Shown here: one piece after another, positions 1 through 9,736 of the stretch
How positions within the stretch are numbered: the stretch's first letter is position 1
How the letters are laid out: each line of letters opens with the position of its first letter
Assembly (NCBI GenBank): GCA_021234155.1
Contig: JAJEKV010000275.1
Coordinates: forward strand, 312,501 to 376,500
Origin: Isoetes taiwanensis
Lineage: Eukaryota; Streptophyta; Lycopodiopsida; Isoetales; Isoetaceae
Length of the DNA stretch: 64,000 nt
Direction: 5' to 3'
Program-made: the position numbers and the translations under genes
The notes under the pieces: generated by a model
Told to the model about the DNA's origin: nothing
What the model saw: only the letters and a program-made list of their open reading frames with translations
The model's database searches: none

Positions 1-1011
1 TGCATGCTATACAGAGGAATCGACGTGTATCGCCGTGGCATCCGGATATGTTAAGTGAAATCGGCAAGCCGAGGCGAAGCATTTGTCTCTGGCTTTCGTT
101 GCAGATTGATTGGAAACGAGGGTTTCTCATGGCAGATGGAACCAAAGGGACCTGGCCGTTGCCATTATCGCAGAGGTATCGATACTCTAAGTAGAAAGCG
201 TGTATTGTCAAGTTTTGTTTTGATTTGCTTATTGTTTCTAGGTTTAAGCAAGATCAAACTGACAAGAAGGCGTAGGCCAATCACTTCCTCCAGATATGCT
301 GCACGTTTGTGTTTGGGTTATTTTGTCTGACACACAGGCATTGCTATTTATCTATAATTTGGTTTTTATTCCCTTTTAAGTTTTGTTCAGAGAAACATGA
401 GAGTTGGCTCCAGAAATATTAAATCCTACTAAGATATGAAGAAGTTTCTACAAATGAAGAAACAACAGTGGATAGATGCATATCGGGCTCTCAAAAGATG
501 TAGTTTTTCACAGTTTCTTACTACACTTGAGTTCACAAAGCAGCTTATTTTCCCGATTCGTATTTCAATTGGGTGTAAGGTCAGATTTCTAAGATCCTGT
601 CGATGGTTAGATAAGGGTAGAATCAGATGCTTTATGCATGTTTTTCCTCCGTAACTTGAAAACAAGGCTACAAATTTGGTTTGCATGCATAAACAGAGAA
701 AAAGGAATATATGGCAAGGCATCGAATATGTGCTAATTTTGCTATGTTGCATTATAATTCTGCATGAGGCATGTTCTACTAGGGAAATTGGGTTATGTTT
801 AAGGTTCTAACTAGGTTGCAAAAGGTTCTACAAGGAAATTGCATCTTTGGAGATTGGCAAGGCTGAAATTTGAGTATTAGGTTCTCTATAAGTTTGCTTC
901 AAATTTAGGATCTTTAGATGGGGAATGTTCATGAGCTCCTTAGCTCATTTTAGGACTTTGACTGATCAGAAATATCTTGCCTGATTTGAAATATGAAAAA
1001 AGGCTTTGTGC
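1..1011. other. Noncoding stretch, nothing recognised
   Basis: AT-rich sequence with only short, low-complexity reading frames on both strands. No protein domain, RNA gene or terminal repeat could be recognised. It may be old intergenic or decayed transposon DNA. Confidence 0.5.
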
Positions 1012-1171
1012 AAAGGGCTTAGTTTTCCATCAAATTCTATTGCATGTGGTTTGTTCTCTCTGTTCCTTTCTTTATACCTAGATATAGACTTAAAGGACTT
1101 AGTTTTCCATCAAATTCTGTTGCATGTGGTTTGTTCTCTCTGTTCCTTTCTTTATACCTAGATATAGACTT
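1012..1171. repeat. Tandem duplication, 2 x 80 bp
   Basis: The block starting near TTAGTTTTCCATCAAATTCT is repeated after exactly 80 bp with very few differences and ends in GATATAGACTT both times. This is a recent local duplication. No coding frame runs through it. Confidence 0.85.
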
Positions 1172-3990
1172 GAGATCATTCTCATTCTCATTTAACTTTG
1201 ATTCATAAATATTTTTATGAATGACTTTGTCTCTTCTTCATTGTGTCATGGGCAAAAGTTTCCATAGACATGTTGCTATCAATTGTCAATATATGCATGC
1301 TAAAAGAATTATAATATAAGAAGTGTTGTACAACATGAGATAAACTATTGATATTGTATCCAGGGATGAAGATCTGCCATGGCACTTGATGTGTGAATGA
1401 TATTTGACACTTTAAGACTAGATTGGCATTTACATTTTCGTTGCAGAATGGAGCTGCCCATTTTGGAAAGATGGGTTATGCATCTAGATATATCATAGAA
1501 GTAACAATGTTACGTATCTATTGGACAATGAGCCTTGGTTTTCTCTAGGCCTTCTGGGCTTCTTCCTCCAAAAGTACAAATTAACATGTATGCAACTTTA
1601 AGAGGGGTGAAAGTGACAAAACATGTTGATGCTTAAGTTTCTTAAATGATCATGACATCGTTTCTTTCTCCTTGGAATGACTTACTTCTGTCTTGATTGA
1701 TAAGTGCTTCTTGGGCTTCTTGAGATGGATTGCTGAAATGCTTGAAGATTTTTGGGAAGCTAGAGAGCCTTACATGATTAAATGATAAAGGTTCTGCAAT
1801 TGCTAATGTCATGAATGATTTTTGTGCAGGGCTGGATTTTATTTTGGAGCCATTTGAGGTGCAATGAACCAAACGACCTTCAACAAGAGAAGGTATTTAT
1901 ATCAACTTTGTTATCTGGTAGTGTCCATAGCACTAGAGTTCGTTGTGTTAAAACCTTCGCCATATTCTAGACATTGATCGATTTCAGACCTTTGTGCGTA
2001 CATCGCCCGCATTCCAAGGCATAACAAATTCCATTTTTTTAATGTCACCCACTCTTTGATTAGGCCCTTCAGCACCAGGATTTCAATGAGGTGGTTTATG
2101 AACTTTCTTACAAGTCCATAGCACTGTACTGTAGTTCATTGCATTTCTCTTCTTTAATCTGTTGTATTGGAAAACCTTCACCATATTCCAGATATGGGTC
2201 TGACTGTAATCATGGCTACATTCCAGATCATAACAAGTTTCACCATATTCGCATTTCATTCCAGGTAACATCTTCTTAATGTTCTTTTAAAGGTTGTTCA
2301 TTCATTCAATGTAATTGTATAAGGCTTCAAATTGTGATCAAATATGTTTTTCTCTGTACTATAGCTTCTAGCAAGCTCTAAGTAAGCTTTATCCCTAAGA
2401 ATGGCGATAAACTGAAATAATTATGTGTTGTCTTTTAGCCCAGGTAATGGTCAATGCATCTTCAATGACCAAAAGAAGCATGACTTATGGTTTGCACAAA
2501 TATCCTCTTTGACCACTACTGCTCTTAAGTGTGGCTCATTCAGCGAGCTCTACCAAGATTAGAGATTGCTTTATTTGTAGCAAAATTTACTAGAACTAAT
2601 GATTCCATGATTTTAAATGTATCTTGGTTTTCAGTTATATCTTAAAGAAGGAAAAGTAATTAAGTAATAATGATATTCTAGGACATGCAAAAGAATCTTG
2701 CAATTAATTATATCTTCTATTCGCTATAACATCGTTTCTTAGAGATCAACTTTGTTGTGCAACGAGGCTGAAAACAGAGGAATGCCATCTTCCAAAATTC
2801 AGCATATCAACGCCGGGCACCATTACTATTATCAATTAATTTCCTTTGTTGGTTGATTAGCAGAATGCTTGGACTGCGTATTTCTTAACTGGACTGCTTG
2901 GAGTGGATGATGTTCACAACTACAAGTATGATTCTATTCGCATTCCATCATCAGACCAGTGATATCTATATGGCAGATTTTGAGCATAAAATATCCAAAG
3001 TCCTATGGGAGAGGTAGGTTCCGTATTATTGTCGCCACAGCTGCAAATTCCGCGTGCAGTGAAATCATGTGCTTCAACGGACTTGCTAACAAACTACAAA
3101 GTTATAAGATTGTGTATCGTTTTACCATTTCCTCACGGTTCATGTGACAAATATGCATAGTTGGGTGCATTTACTCCATAACACATGTAAATTATAACAT
3201 GGAATGACCTACACTATGAAACCAAGAACTTACTGCATTTCAAATAGTAAATGATATTCTGAGATGAAATGATTTATCCATGATAGTATGAGATTCTTCA
3301 TGTCCTCCATTTAGCCTTCTCTTAGACTTTGTTCTGCTCTCTGCTCTCTGCAAAATGATTTAAGCAAGTACTTTATTGTCCATTTCAAGTTCTTATTTTT
3401 ATCTTTGGGAAAGAAAAGAAAATGCTTAAACTTGTGATAGTTCATCTAAGGAAATTGTTAATATGCCCATCAAACGAATGTTTTTTTGCCTTGGCAGTAA
3501 ATATTTCCATGAACTTCACATGCCCTTAACAAACTCCTTTGTTGTATGTCCATCCCGAATATCACTATCAAACTAATGCATCCAATTTTTGACTTGCTCA
3601 TCTATAGATACATGGATGCGCATTATGGTTTTATTCGTTTCACAACATAATTGTAAGACACATAAAGACTAGAAGATGTAATGGGACAACTGCATGTGTT
3701 TAGGTAGTAAAGATACCCTTTTGCAAATTGCTATTGTAACATCTGTTTTTGCATCATGCCTTAAAATCTATGTTGTGAGGATGCAAACTGTGCATACAAA
3801 ATGGAAACATTCAAATTTACAACAGAGTCATCATATAACACTTTACAAGATCCAATGATCAATGATCGTGTAATAACAACCAAACTTAATAAATGAAGAC
3901 TTAACATATATTACCTTTGCCATCTCCAAGCCACATGTCTTCTCTAGCCAATGATGAAACAACTGCCTCTTCTCCTCTTCAAATTGTTAC
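1172..3990. other. Noncoding stretch upstream of a Helitron terminus
   Basis: No gene was recognised. Two loosely similar blocks (about 1920-2050 and 2105-2280) share phrases such as GTCCATAGCACT and ACCTTC(A/G)CCATATTC, which suggests an old degenerate duplication. At 2805-2825 there is CAACGCCGGGCACCAT, the same core as the Helitron end near 4 kb but without the left arm of the hairpin. Part of this stretch may belong to the Helitron that ends at 4022; its 5' end was not found. Confidence 0.4.
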
Positions 3991-3992
3991 TA

Positions 3993-4022
3993 AAGCCCGG
4001 CAACGCCGGGCACCATAACTAG
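3993..4022 (+). mobile_element. Helitron 3' terminus
   Basis: The sequence contains the hairpin GCCCGGCAACGCCGGGC followed by ACCATAA and CTAG, and the next base is T. A GC-rich hairpin shortly upstream of CTRR, with insertion before T, is the family signature of plant Helitron 3' ends. The 5' TC terminus was not located and no Rep/helicase coding sequence is present, so this is a terminus of a presumably non-autonomous copy. Confidence 0.6.
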
Positions 4023-4345
4023 TTTTGGACTAATTTACAAATTATTTCAAGCTTACTATATAAGTTTTGTTTGGGTTATGTAGAGCATGTATTCTGACAC
4101 CTGTGGCTTGCATGCTACCATTCAGCAAATCAAATTCAATTTAGTTTATATCACAGATGGTGAGATTCTGGGCTAAATCCCCAACCTCTGTAGTACATGA
4201 TGCTACCAAAGTATGCCAGCAAGATCAGAACCTTCAGATCACTTGAGAGGATCAGTCTAAGTCAAAATACCTGAAGTTGAGAATCTTGCAGAAATTTCAA
4301 GATCCATGAAGCACAAATTACTAATCAGGCAAGAAATAATATAGC

Positions 4346-4783
4346 ATGCAGAGCTTTGCGAATTTCTTGGTTCAAATCACCTCAGGGATCTAGCTTGACC
4401 TGCAACTGTACTAATCGCCAAAAAAGGTCAGATTTGTAGTTAAATTCATGCTATTTTAGGGTGGTCGAAGGAAAAAGTGGCATCAATTTCAAATTCGAGA
4501 TGAAATTTTAGGGTCATGGAAAAAAGGGGGCCAAAATAAACAATGGAGATGCCATTTTTGGTGAAAAAAAAAAGAAAAAAAATTGGAATGCTTCATCGAA
4601 ACCTGAAAAAGGCTAAAACAAAAAAACTGATTATTTAATGAATGGGAACAAGAAAAAGAACAAAAAATAGTGGTACAGAAGAAAACATGAGATTCAAGAA
4701 CGTATTGAAGCCATACACGCATAGTATAGTAACTATACAGAACTTTCCCATGTTAAGGGCCCATGTGTGGATAGCCATTTAGC
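4346..4783 (+). repeat. Left arm of a large inverted repeat (foldback)
   Basis: This block is the reverse complement of 6534-6972 with only scattered differences. Outer ends are ATGCAGAGCTTTGCG on the left and CGCAAAGCTCTGCAT on the right. The arms enclose about 1.75 kb that includes an EF-hand coding fragment. No target-site duplication is visible beside the outer ends. This resembles a foldback or Pack-type transposon, or an inverted segmental duplication. Confidence 0.8.
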
Positions 4784-5578
4784 AGACAACAAGCATGAAA
4801 ATAGACAAAAGCTCCCGACAAAAAGTGAGCTTCATTATCAAAATGGGAACGAGGTCGAAGGTTGAAGGATGGCCAAAAAAGGAACAAGATTGATGAAGAA
4901 CATGTTAGAACGTAGAAAAGGATGCCAAACTGTCAAACCAAGTAGGGAGAAGCCCCTCCCCTGTCTGGTATCAAAAAAAGAGAGTTAAGGGAACTACTGA
5001 GACAGGAGAAAATGCCGATGAGAAGTCGATGACCTGCAAGAAATAGCGATCCCCAAATGAACCAGAGCCGCTTCCCTGCAAGGAAACATCTCTTTTCTCA
5101 GAAAGGAGCATTGCTAGAATCAGAAGGCAGTCAAACTAGTCCTTTCATGCAATCATATATTTTAACACTCAGATCATTTACTAACATGTCAAGAGATTTT
5201 TGCTATTATTGGCTCTGAGTAGGGGTCTACATTATCCTGGCGCTGGGAATTGGTACACTATATTATAAAGTTGGAATTAATTACAATGCCATCTATGTAA
5301 ATTGATTTTAAGATTCCTTCCATTATCATACATGGCTTCCATATGTATGGTCTGCAGGCAATATATTAATCATCTAAATGGTAATGTGACTTCGTTACCA
5401 CATGTCTTGAATCATGTAGACATTACAATGCAGGGAAGTTGAGAATGATTTGACAGGCCTAAATTTCAATAACAAGTATGAAGATCTACCAAATATTTCA
5501 GGAATATATCTCCTACGGGATGCGTATCAGATAATAGAACACGCTCAAAATGGAGAAACCTTGTCGTGATTTTCATCC
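4784..5578. other. Spacer inside the foldback, no gene recognised
   Basis: Sequence between the left inverted arm and the EF-hand fragment. It contains A-rich and AT-rich stretches but no recognisable coding frame. Confidence 0.5.
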
Positions 5579-6159
5579 TTGCTTGCCGTTTGGTGCTACA
5601 TGGGCAAAGAATCTCTGAAAAATCTCAGTTGTATTGCTATTTCTTGCAAGCAAGAGTCTCTTAAGGTAAATTCCATGAAATTAGAGAACGAAATGGTAGA
5701 TCTTTTGCTTCCAGTAGTAATTCCAGCAGATCTAAACTGCAAAAAGAGATTACAAAAATTTGTTGCTACTGTAGAGACTCTTCAAATGATATTCTTCTAG
5801 ACTTGGATGATGCAACTAATTTAGATGGGTTCTCTTCTCTGGGGGGCTATAAATGTGCAAGGAGTCTTAGCAATTGCTATGTTGAATCTGGGGATAGTTA
5901 TGCAAGTGCAGCATCAGAGTTGGAGCCAGAGGCCGAAGAAGAACTGCATAAGATGTTCAACGCATTTGGTGAAAGTGGAAATGGAGCCATAACTCTAAAA
6001 GAGCCTCAAAATACAATGAAAAAATTGGGGTTTGAGCTTTTTGAACAAGAACTACATATTATGGTTATGGTTATGGTTATGTATGCTCATAAAAACGGAG
6101 ATGGGAGAGCTGATTTTGATGAATTTTTGTCACTTTATTCTGTTGTATGTAGAGGATAA
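5579..6159 (+). pseudogene. EF-hand (calmodulin-like) protein fragment
   Basis: The frame 5803-6159 ends in an EF-hand-like region: LHKMFNAFGESGNGAITLKE resembles a first EF-hand in which the calcium-binding positions are largely lost, and KNGDGRADFDEFLSLY near the end closely matches the loop and exiting helix of a second EF-hand. Between them the sequence is distorted by a short ATGGTT microsatellite that encodes repeated Met-Val. Plant calmodulin-like proteins have such paired EF-hands and bind Ca2+ in signalling. An upstream open stretch (5579-5800) is not recognisable. The fragment sits inside the inverted arms 4346-4783 and 6534-6972, which suggests gene-fragment capture. It is probably non-functional because the first loop is degenerate and there is no clear promoter or start. 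Confidence 0.5.
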
Positions 6160-6299
6160 AAGAAAGATGAGGAAAGGGATGTTGAGCTTTTCGGATTTGC
6201 TCGTGCTATTTGCTGGAATAGTAAATGTTGCTAACATAAATACATTCTCAAGTTACTTAAAGTTTTAACCAAATTCTTGCAGTGGCTAAATTTTTTTTA

Positions 6300-7650
6300 G
6301 AAAACTTCTCGTAGCATCATAACGAGTAAATATGTACTGAGTCTATGCGTGCAAAGCCTCGTAATTATAAAATATGTACGGAGCTTATGTGCGCGTAGGC
6401 TCTGAACAATAATTTTTTTCGTATAGTCGAGGCTCTGCACACATAAACAGTGAACAGGTAAACAATTTGTAGTCACGTGGATTTCCTGAATAGGGAAAAC
6501 TTTATAGTCGGTGGCTATGTGCATCTTGGGAAGGCTAAATGGCTATGCACCCATGGGCCCTTAACATGGGAAAGTTCTATATAGTTACTATGCTATGCGT
6601 GTATAGCTTCAATACGTTCTTGAATCTCATGTTTTCTTCTGTACCACTATTTTTTTGTTCTTTTTCTTGTTCCCGTTCATTAAATAATCAGTTTTTTTGT
6701 TTTAGCCTTTTTCATGTTTCGATGAAGCATTCCAATTTTTTTTCTTTTTTTTTTCACCCAAAAATGGCATCTCCGTTGTTTACTTTGGCCCCCTTTTTTC
6801 CATGACTTTAAAATTTCATCTCGAATTTGAAATTGATGCCACTTTTTCCTTCGACCACCCTAAAATAGCATGAATTTAACTACAAATCTGACCTTTTTGG
6901 CGATTAGTACAGTTGCAGGTCAAGCTAGATCCCTGAGGTGATTTGAACCAAGAAATTCGCAAAGCTCTGCATCACGGCTTTTGTTTTACTTCCTTCTTTT
7001 GTTTTACTTCCTTCTAGATCACGTCAACAATTTAAAATTACAGATCCAAGAAACATGTGTTGGAAGAAGAATAAGCATCAGGAAAGTGATGTTGAGTTGT
7101 CTAATTTCGATATTCCAAAAGCATGAGAGGCAAAAAAACTGTTGTTTTGTGGCTGACCTTCTGGTGGTGGCTCTTCCGAGGAAGCAAAGTATCTTGGGGA
7201 ACTGAAGCTGGAAGGGGGGGGCCATTTCTGGAGCAGCGTGAGTCGACATAACTCCTGGCAGTTGCAAGAAAGGAAAAATCAGAGGAAAAAAAAGTTGAGC
7301 TATTCCATTGTAGGGCTTTCCCCATATGCGTATGGGCAAAGCTGCTCAATCTTTTTTTACCTGCTTAACTATTTGTATATTTAGTATTTTTGACTTAGTA
7401 TTATACTTAGAATAATCAACTACAGTCATTAACCTAAGAAATTACACTCTGCACATGCACAATAAAAATGTATATGCTAGAATAGATCCTCATATAAAAT
7501 TTACATGTTATGTGCCCAGAGAAAAACCGTTATGCTATATGCGTATAGGCAGATGCCTCAAACTAAAATCCGTGTGCTATACGTGCATAGACAAAGAATT
7601 AGCAAAATTGCAATGCTATACACGCATAGACAAAGACTTAGAAAAATCAC
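6300..7650. repeat. Scattered short palindromes around CTAT-N6-ATAG
   Basis: Imperfect hairpins recur along this stretch: GCTATGCGTGTATAGC (near 6593), CCATATGCGTATGG (near 7322), CTATATGCGTATAG (near 7534), CTATACGTGCATAG (near 7574) and CTATACACGCATAG (near 7616), with more degenerate forms at 6345, 6385 and 6430. The last three are about 40 bp apart and are followed by similar bases (GACAAAGA or GGCAGA). The function is unknown. Part of the stretch overlaps the right foldback arm. Confidence 0.5.
6534..6972 (-). repeat. Right arm of the large inverted repeat (foldback)
   Basis: Reverse complement of 4346-4783. The similarity includes the homopolymer tracts and the hairpin GCTATGCGTGTATAGC, whose partner on the left is near 4715-4730. 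A minor difference is the length of the T/A tracts. Confidence 0.8.
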
Positions 7651-7977
7651 TAGAACGTTAATCTTTCTTATAGAAGATGAAGATAAAAGACGTTGATCCT
7701 CGAGGTGAAACAGTCAACATAGAGGATGACGAGGAAGATGAACTCTCTCACCAATAGGTTATAATGGATATCTGATGAATGTTGTCATAAACTATGAAAT
7801 CCAATTCTTATTCAAATTGATGTATTTGTAGATTATTTAATTAGTCACTCCTACTGTAATATCATGTTTTCTTTATTCGAGTCACATTTAAAACATGTGG
7901 TTGCATTTCCAAAATGTCACTTTTTAGAATTGTGTTTGTGTATTGGACAATTCTTTTTTTTTTTTTTTATTTGCAAA

Positions 7978-8010
<33 letters not shown>

Positions 8011-8115
8011 GGGGGAGGGAGGGAGGTATGCACATAATTTTGGCTAGAATTTGCGACAGAAGAAAATTAAAATCTTTTCTGCTTTTGGCACATGGAATAG
8101 TTTATTGGATGCTTG
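7651..8115. other. Noncoding stretch with long T-run
   Basis: No gene recognised. A run of about 30 T followed by G-rich sequence lies at 7980-8025. It could be the A-tail of a minus-strand retroposed sequence, but no body could be assigned. Confidence 0.4.
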
Positions 8116-8260
8116 CAATGAATAGAATAGAATAGAATAGAATAGAATAGGGTTTTTAGCGTCCCCGGAGACCAATTGGCCTATGGGACCCAAACAAGAA
8201 GTCATTTGAGATGCCATAATCTTGTTGATGTCGTTGCCGTAATCAAAATGCCTTCAATTA
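8116..8260 (-). mobile_element. LINE 3'-end fragment with ATTCT-repeat tail
   Basis: A pure (AATAG)n tract at 8121-8150 is followed by about 100 bp ending a possible retroposon body. Read on the minus strand this is a body followed by (CTATT)n, the same tail type seen at the 3' end of the larger LINE at 9046-9066. It is likely a strongly 5'-truncated LINE. The body is too short for a domain match. Confidence 0.35.
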
Positions 8261-9045
8261 GGAAAAAGAGAAAAAGAAAAAAAGGGAGGGATCAAAAAGT
8301 CATTTTTTTCAAGAAATATCGAAAAAAGATGATGCTATGCAAAAACAAAAACAATGTGGTATTAATATAGTTATAAAAATACATAAGAATAGAACTTTTC
8401 TCAATCTTTTTATGCTTTAGCTAATCCTTCTGCATACCAACGCAATGGGAAATCAATCCTGCCAAACTGTTCTATGCAAAAACAACTTTGATATAGAATA
8501 TCTTTTTTTGTATTTTCTCAATGCAATGCTCTTGATTAATCCACTTACATAGAAGTACTTGACTTTTTCATGCAGACAATAGACTTATCCACCCCCACGC
8601 TTCTTACAATAACAACTTTTCACCTCTTAGTGTATTTATGCACACCTTTCCCAACTCTATTACAGATAATAATTCCTTCTTTATGCTTTTTCCTCCTTAA
8701 TACTTCACGGCTTAACAACAATATAAGATTTTCATTTGCGGAAGCTTTCGAACATGATCACAAAATGATTCTTCAAAGACTATCACAATTGATGTCACTG
8801 AAATTGTCAATATCATTGAATATTTCATATCAACTGGCCGAAAGAGTGTTGCTTTCAAAGACAAGAAGATCTTCAAAACTTTGTGAGGTCAAATCTCGTC
8901 GTCAGTATTGCTCCAAGATCAAGAAATCACACTAAGGCCTTCGGAATTCAACTATGGATCCCCCCCCCCCTCCGTTTTTTGTTGGTTTTTGGTTTCAATC
9001 ACGTTTTTACAGCTAGGGTTTGTTCTGATGCTTTAAATGCAGATT
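8261..9045. other. No recognised gene
   Basis: A 121-codon frame at 8570-8935 (+) has a hydrophobic N-terminal part and no recognisable family. Codon content looks random and I do not support it as a gene. A C-run lies near 8960. Confidence 0.35.
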
Positions 9046-9731
9046 AGAATAGAATGGAATAGAATTATTGTCCCTAGTGCCCTGAGGCCCATAGACTGAT
9101 GTAGCATGGGCGAACTCCCCAGGGGGTGCTACTAGCGCTGCATGCTGGTACATTGTAGCCCTTTCGGAGGGCTTGTCTTATTTTCTATTGATACCGGCAC
9201 TCCGCTTATAATCGGCATCATGACCGCGTGGTGATGCGTCGTTATCATCAGCTTAATTAGCTGGGTTTTTGCCGGCTTTAATGTCCCATCTTTTCAGTGG
9301 TTCATATTACTAGCCTTCTTTCTCTATGCACCTCCCGGTGTCTGGTTATCATCTTCTTGATTGCGTCTGCCAGATCCATTTTTGTATTTGCTCTTGCCAT
9401 TAGGATGTGTGCTGGTTGTCTCCATCTTATAAGCCTGTATTTGTTTCGGATGTCCTCATATGTCGTACAATCGTTGAACATGTGATTCTCGTCCTCTACT
9501 CTCCCTGCGTCACAGATTCTACAGACTCGGTTTTCCCTTTCCACTTTTCTCCATCTGTCCTTCTCGATTCTTAGACCGTGGCTCCCCATCCTAAATCTTG
9601 CCAAGGTGTCCCTTCTTGTCTTCTCCAATCGACTGTCTCTGTACATTCGTTGCCATCCAGCTGTGTTTTTGTAGCCATGCTCTTGTTGCTCTGTCGGACC
9701 AATCTTCCTTCCATTTTTCTTCACTTACTAG
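9046..9731 (-). mobile_element. LINE 3' part (left side of nested insertion)
   Basis: On the minus strand, 9724-9302 encodes the C-terminal end of a LINE ORF2. It contains a cysteine-histidine motif, CRICDAGRVEDENHMFNDC, typical of the zinc-knuckle end of non-LTR retrotransposon ORF2 proteins. After the stop there is about 240 bp of 3' UTR and then a short tail of (ATTCT)-like repeats at 9066-9046. The reading frame changes once shortly after the break, so it is not functional. The missing upstream part lies at 21138-22870: the Gypsy element at 9737-21137 has split this LINE. Confidence 0.75.
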
Positions 9732-9736
9732 GTCAC
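9732..9736. other. Target-site duplication, left copy (GTCAC)
   Basis: GTCAC directly precedes the 5' LTR, and the same five bases directly follow the 3' LTR at 21138-21142. A 5-bp duplication is standard for Ty3/Gypsy integrases, so the element boundaries are secure. Confidence 0.9.

Noticed and set aside
55-330. Small frame at the window start as a gene
   Set aside because: Compositionally random, with no motif or conserved neighbour.
8570-8935. 121-codon frame as a membrane protein gene
   Set aside because: Hydrophobic text comes from CT-rich sequence, no family is recognised, and no supporting context exists.
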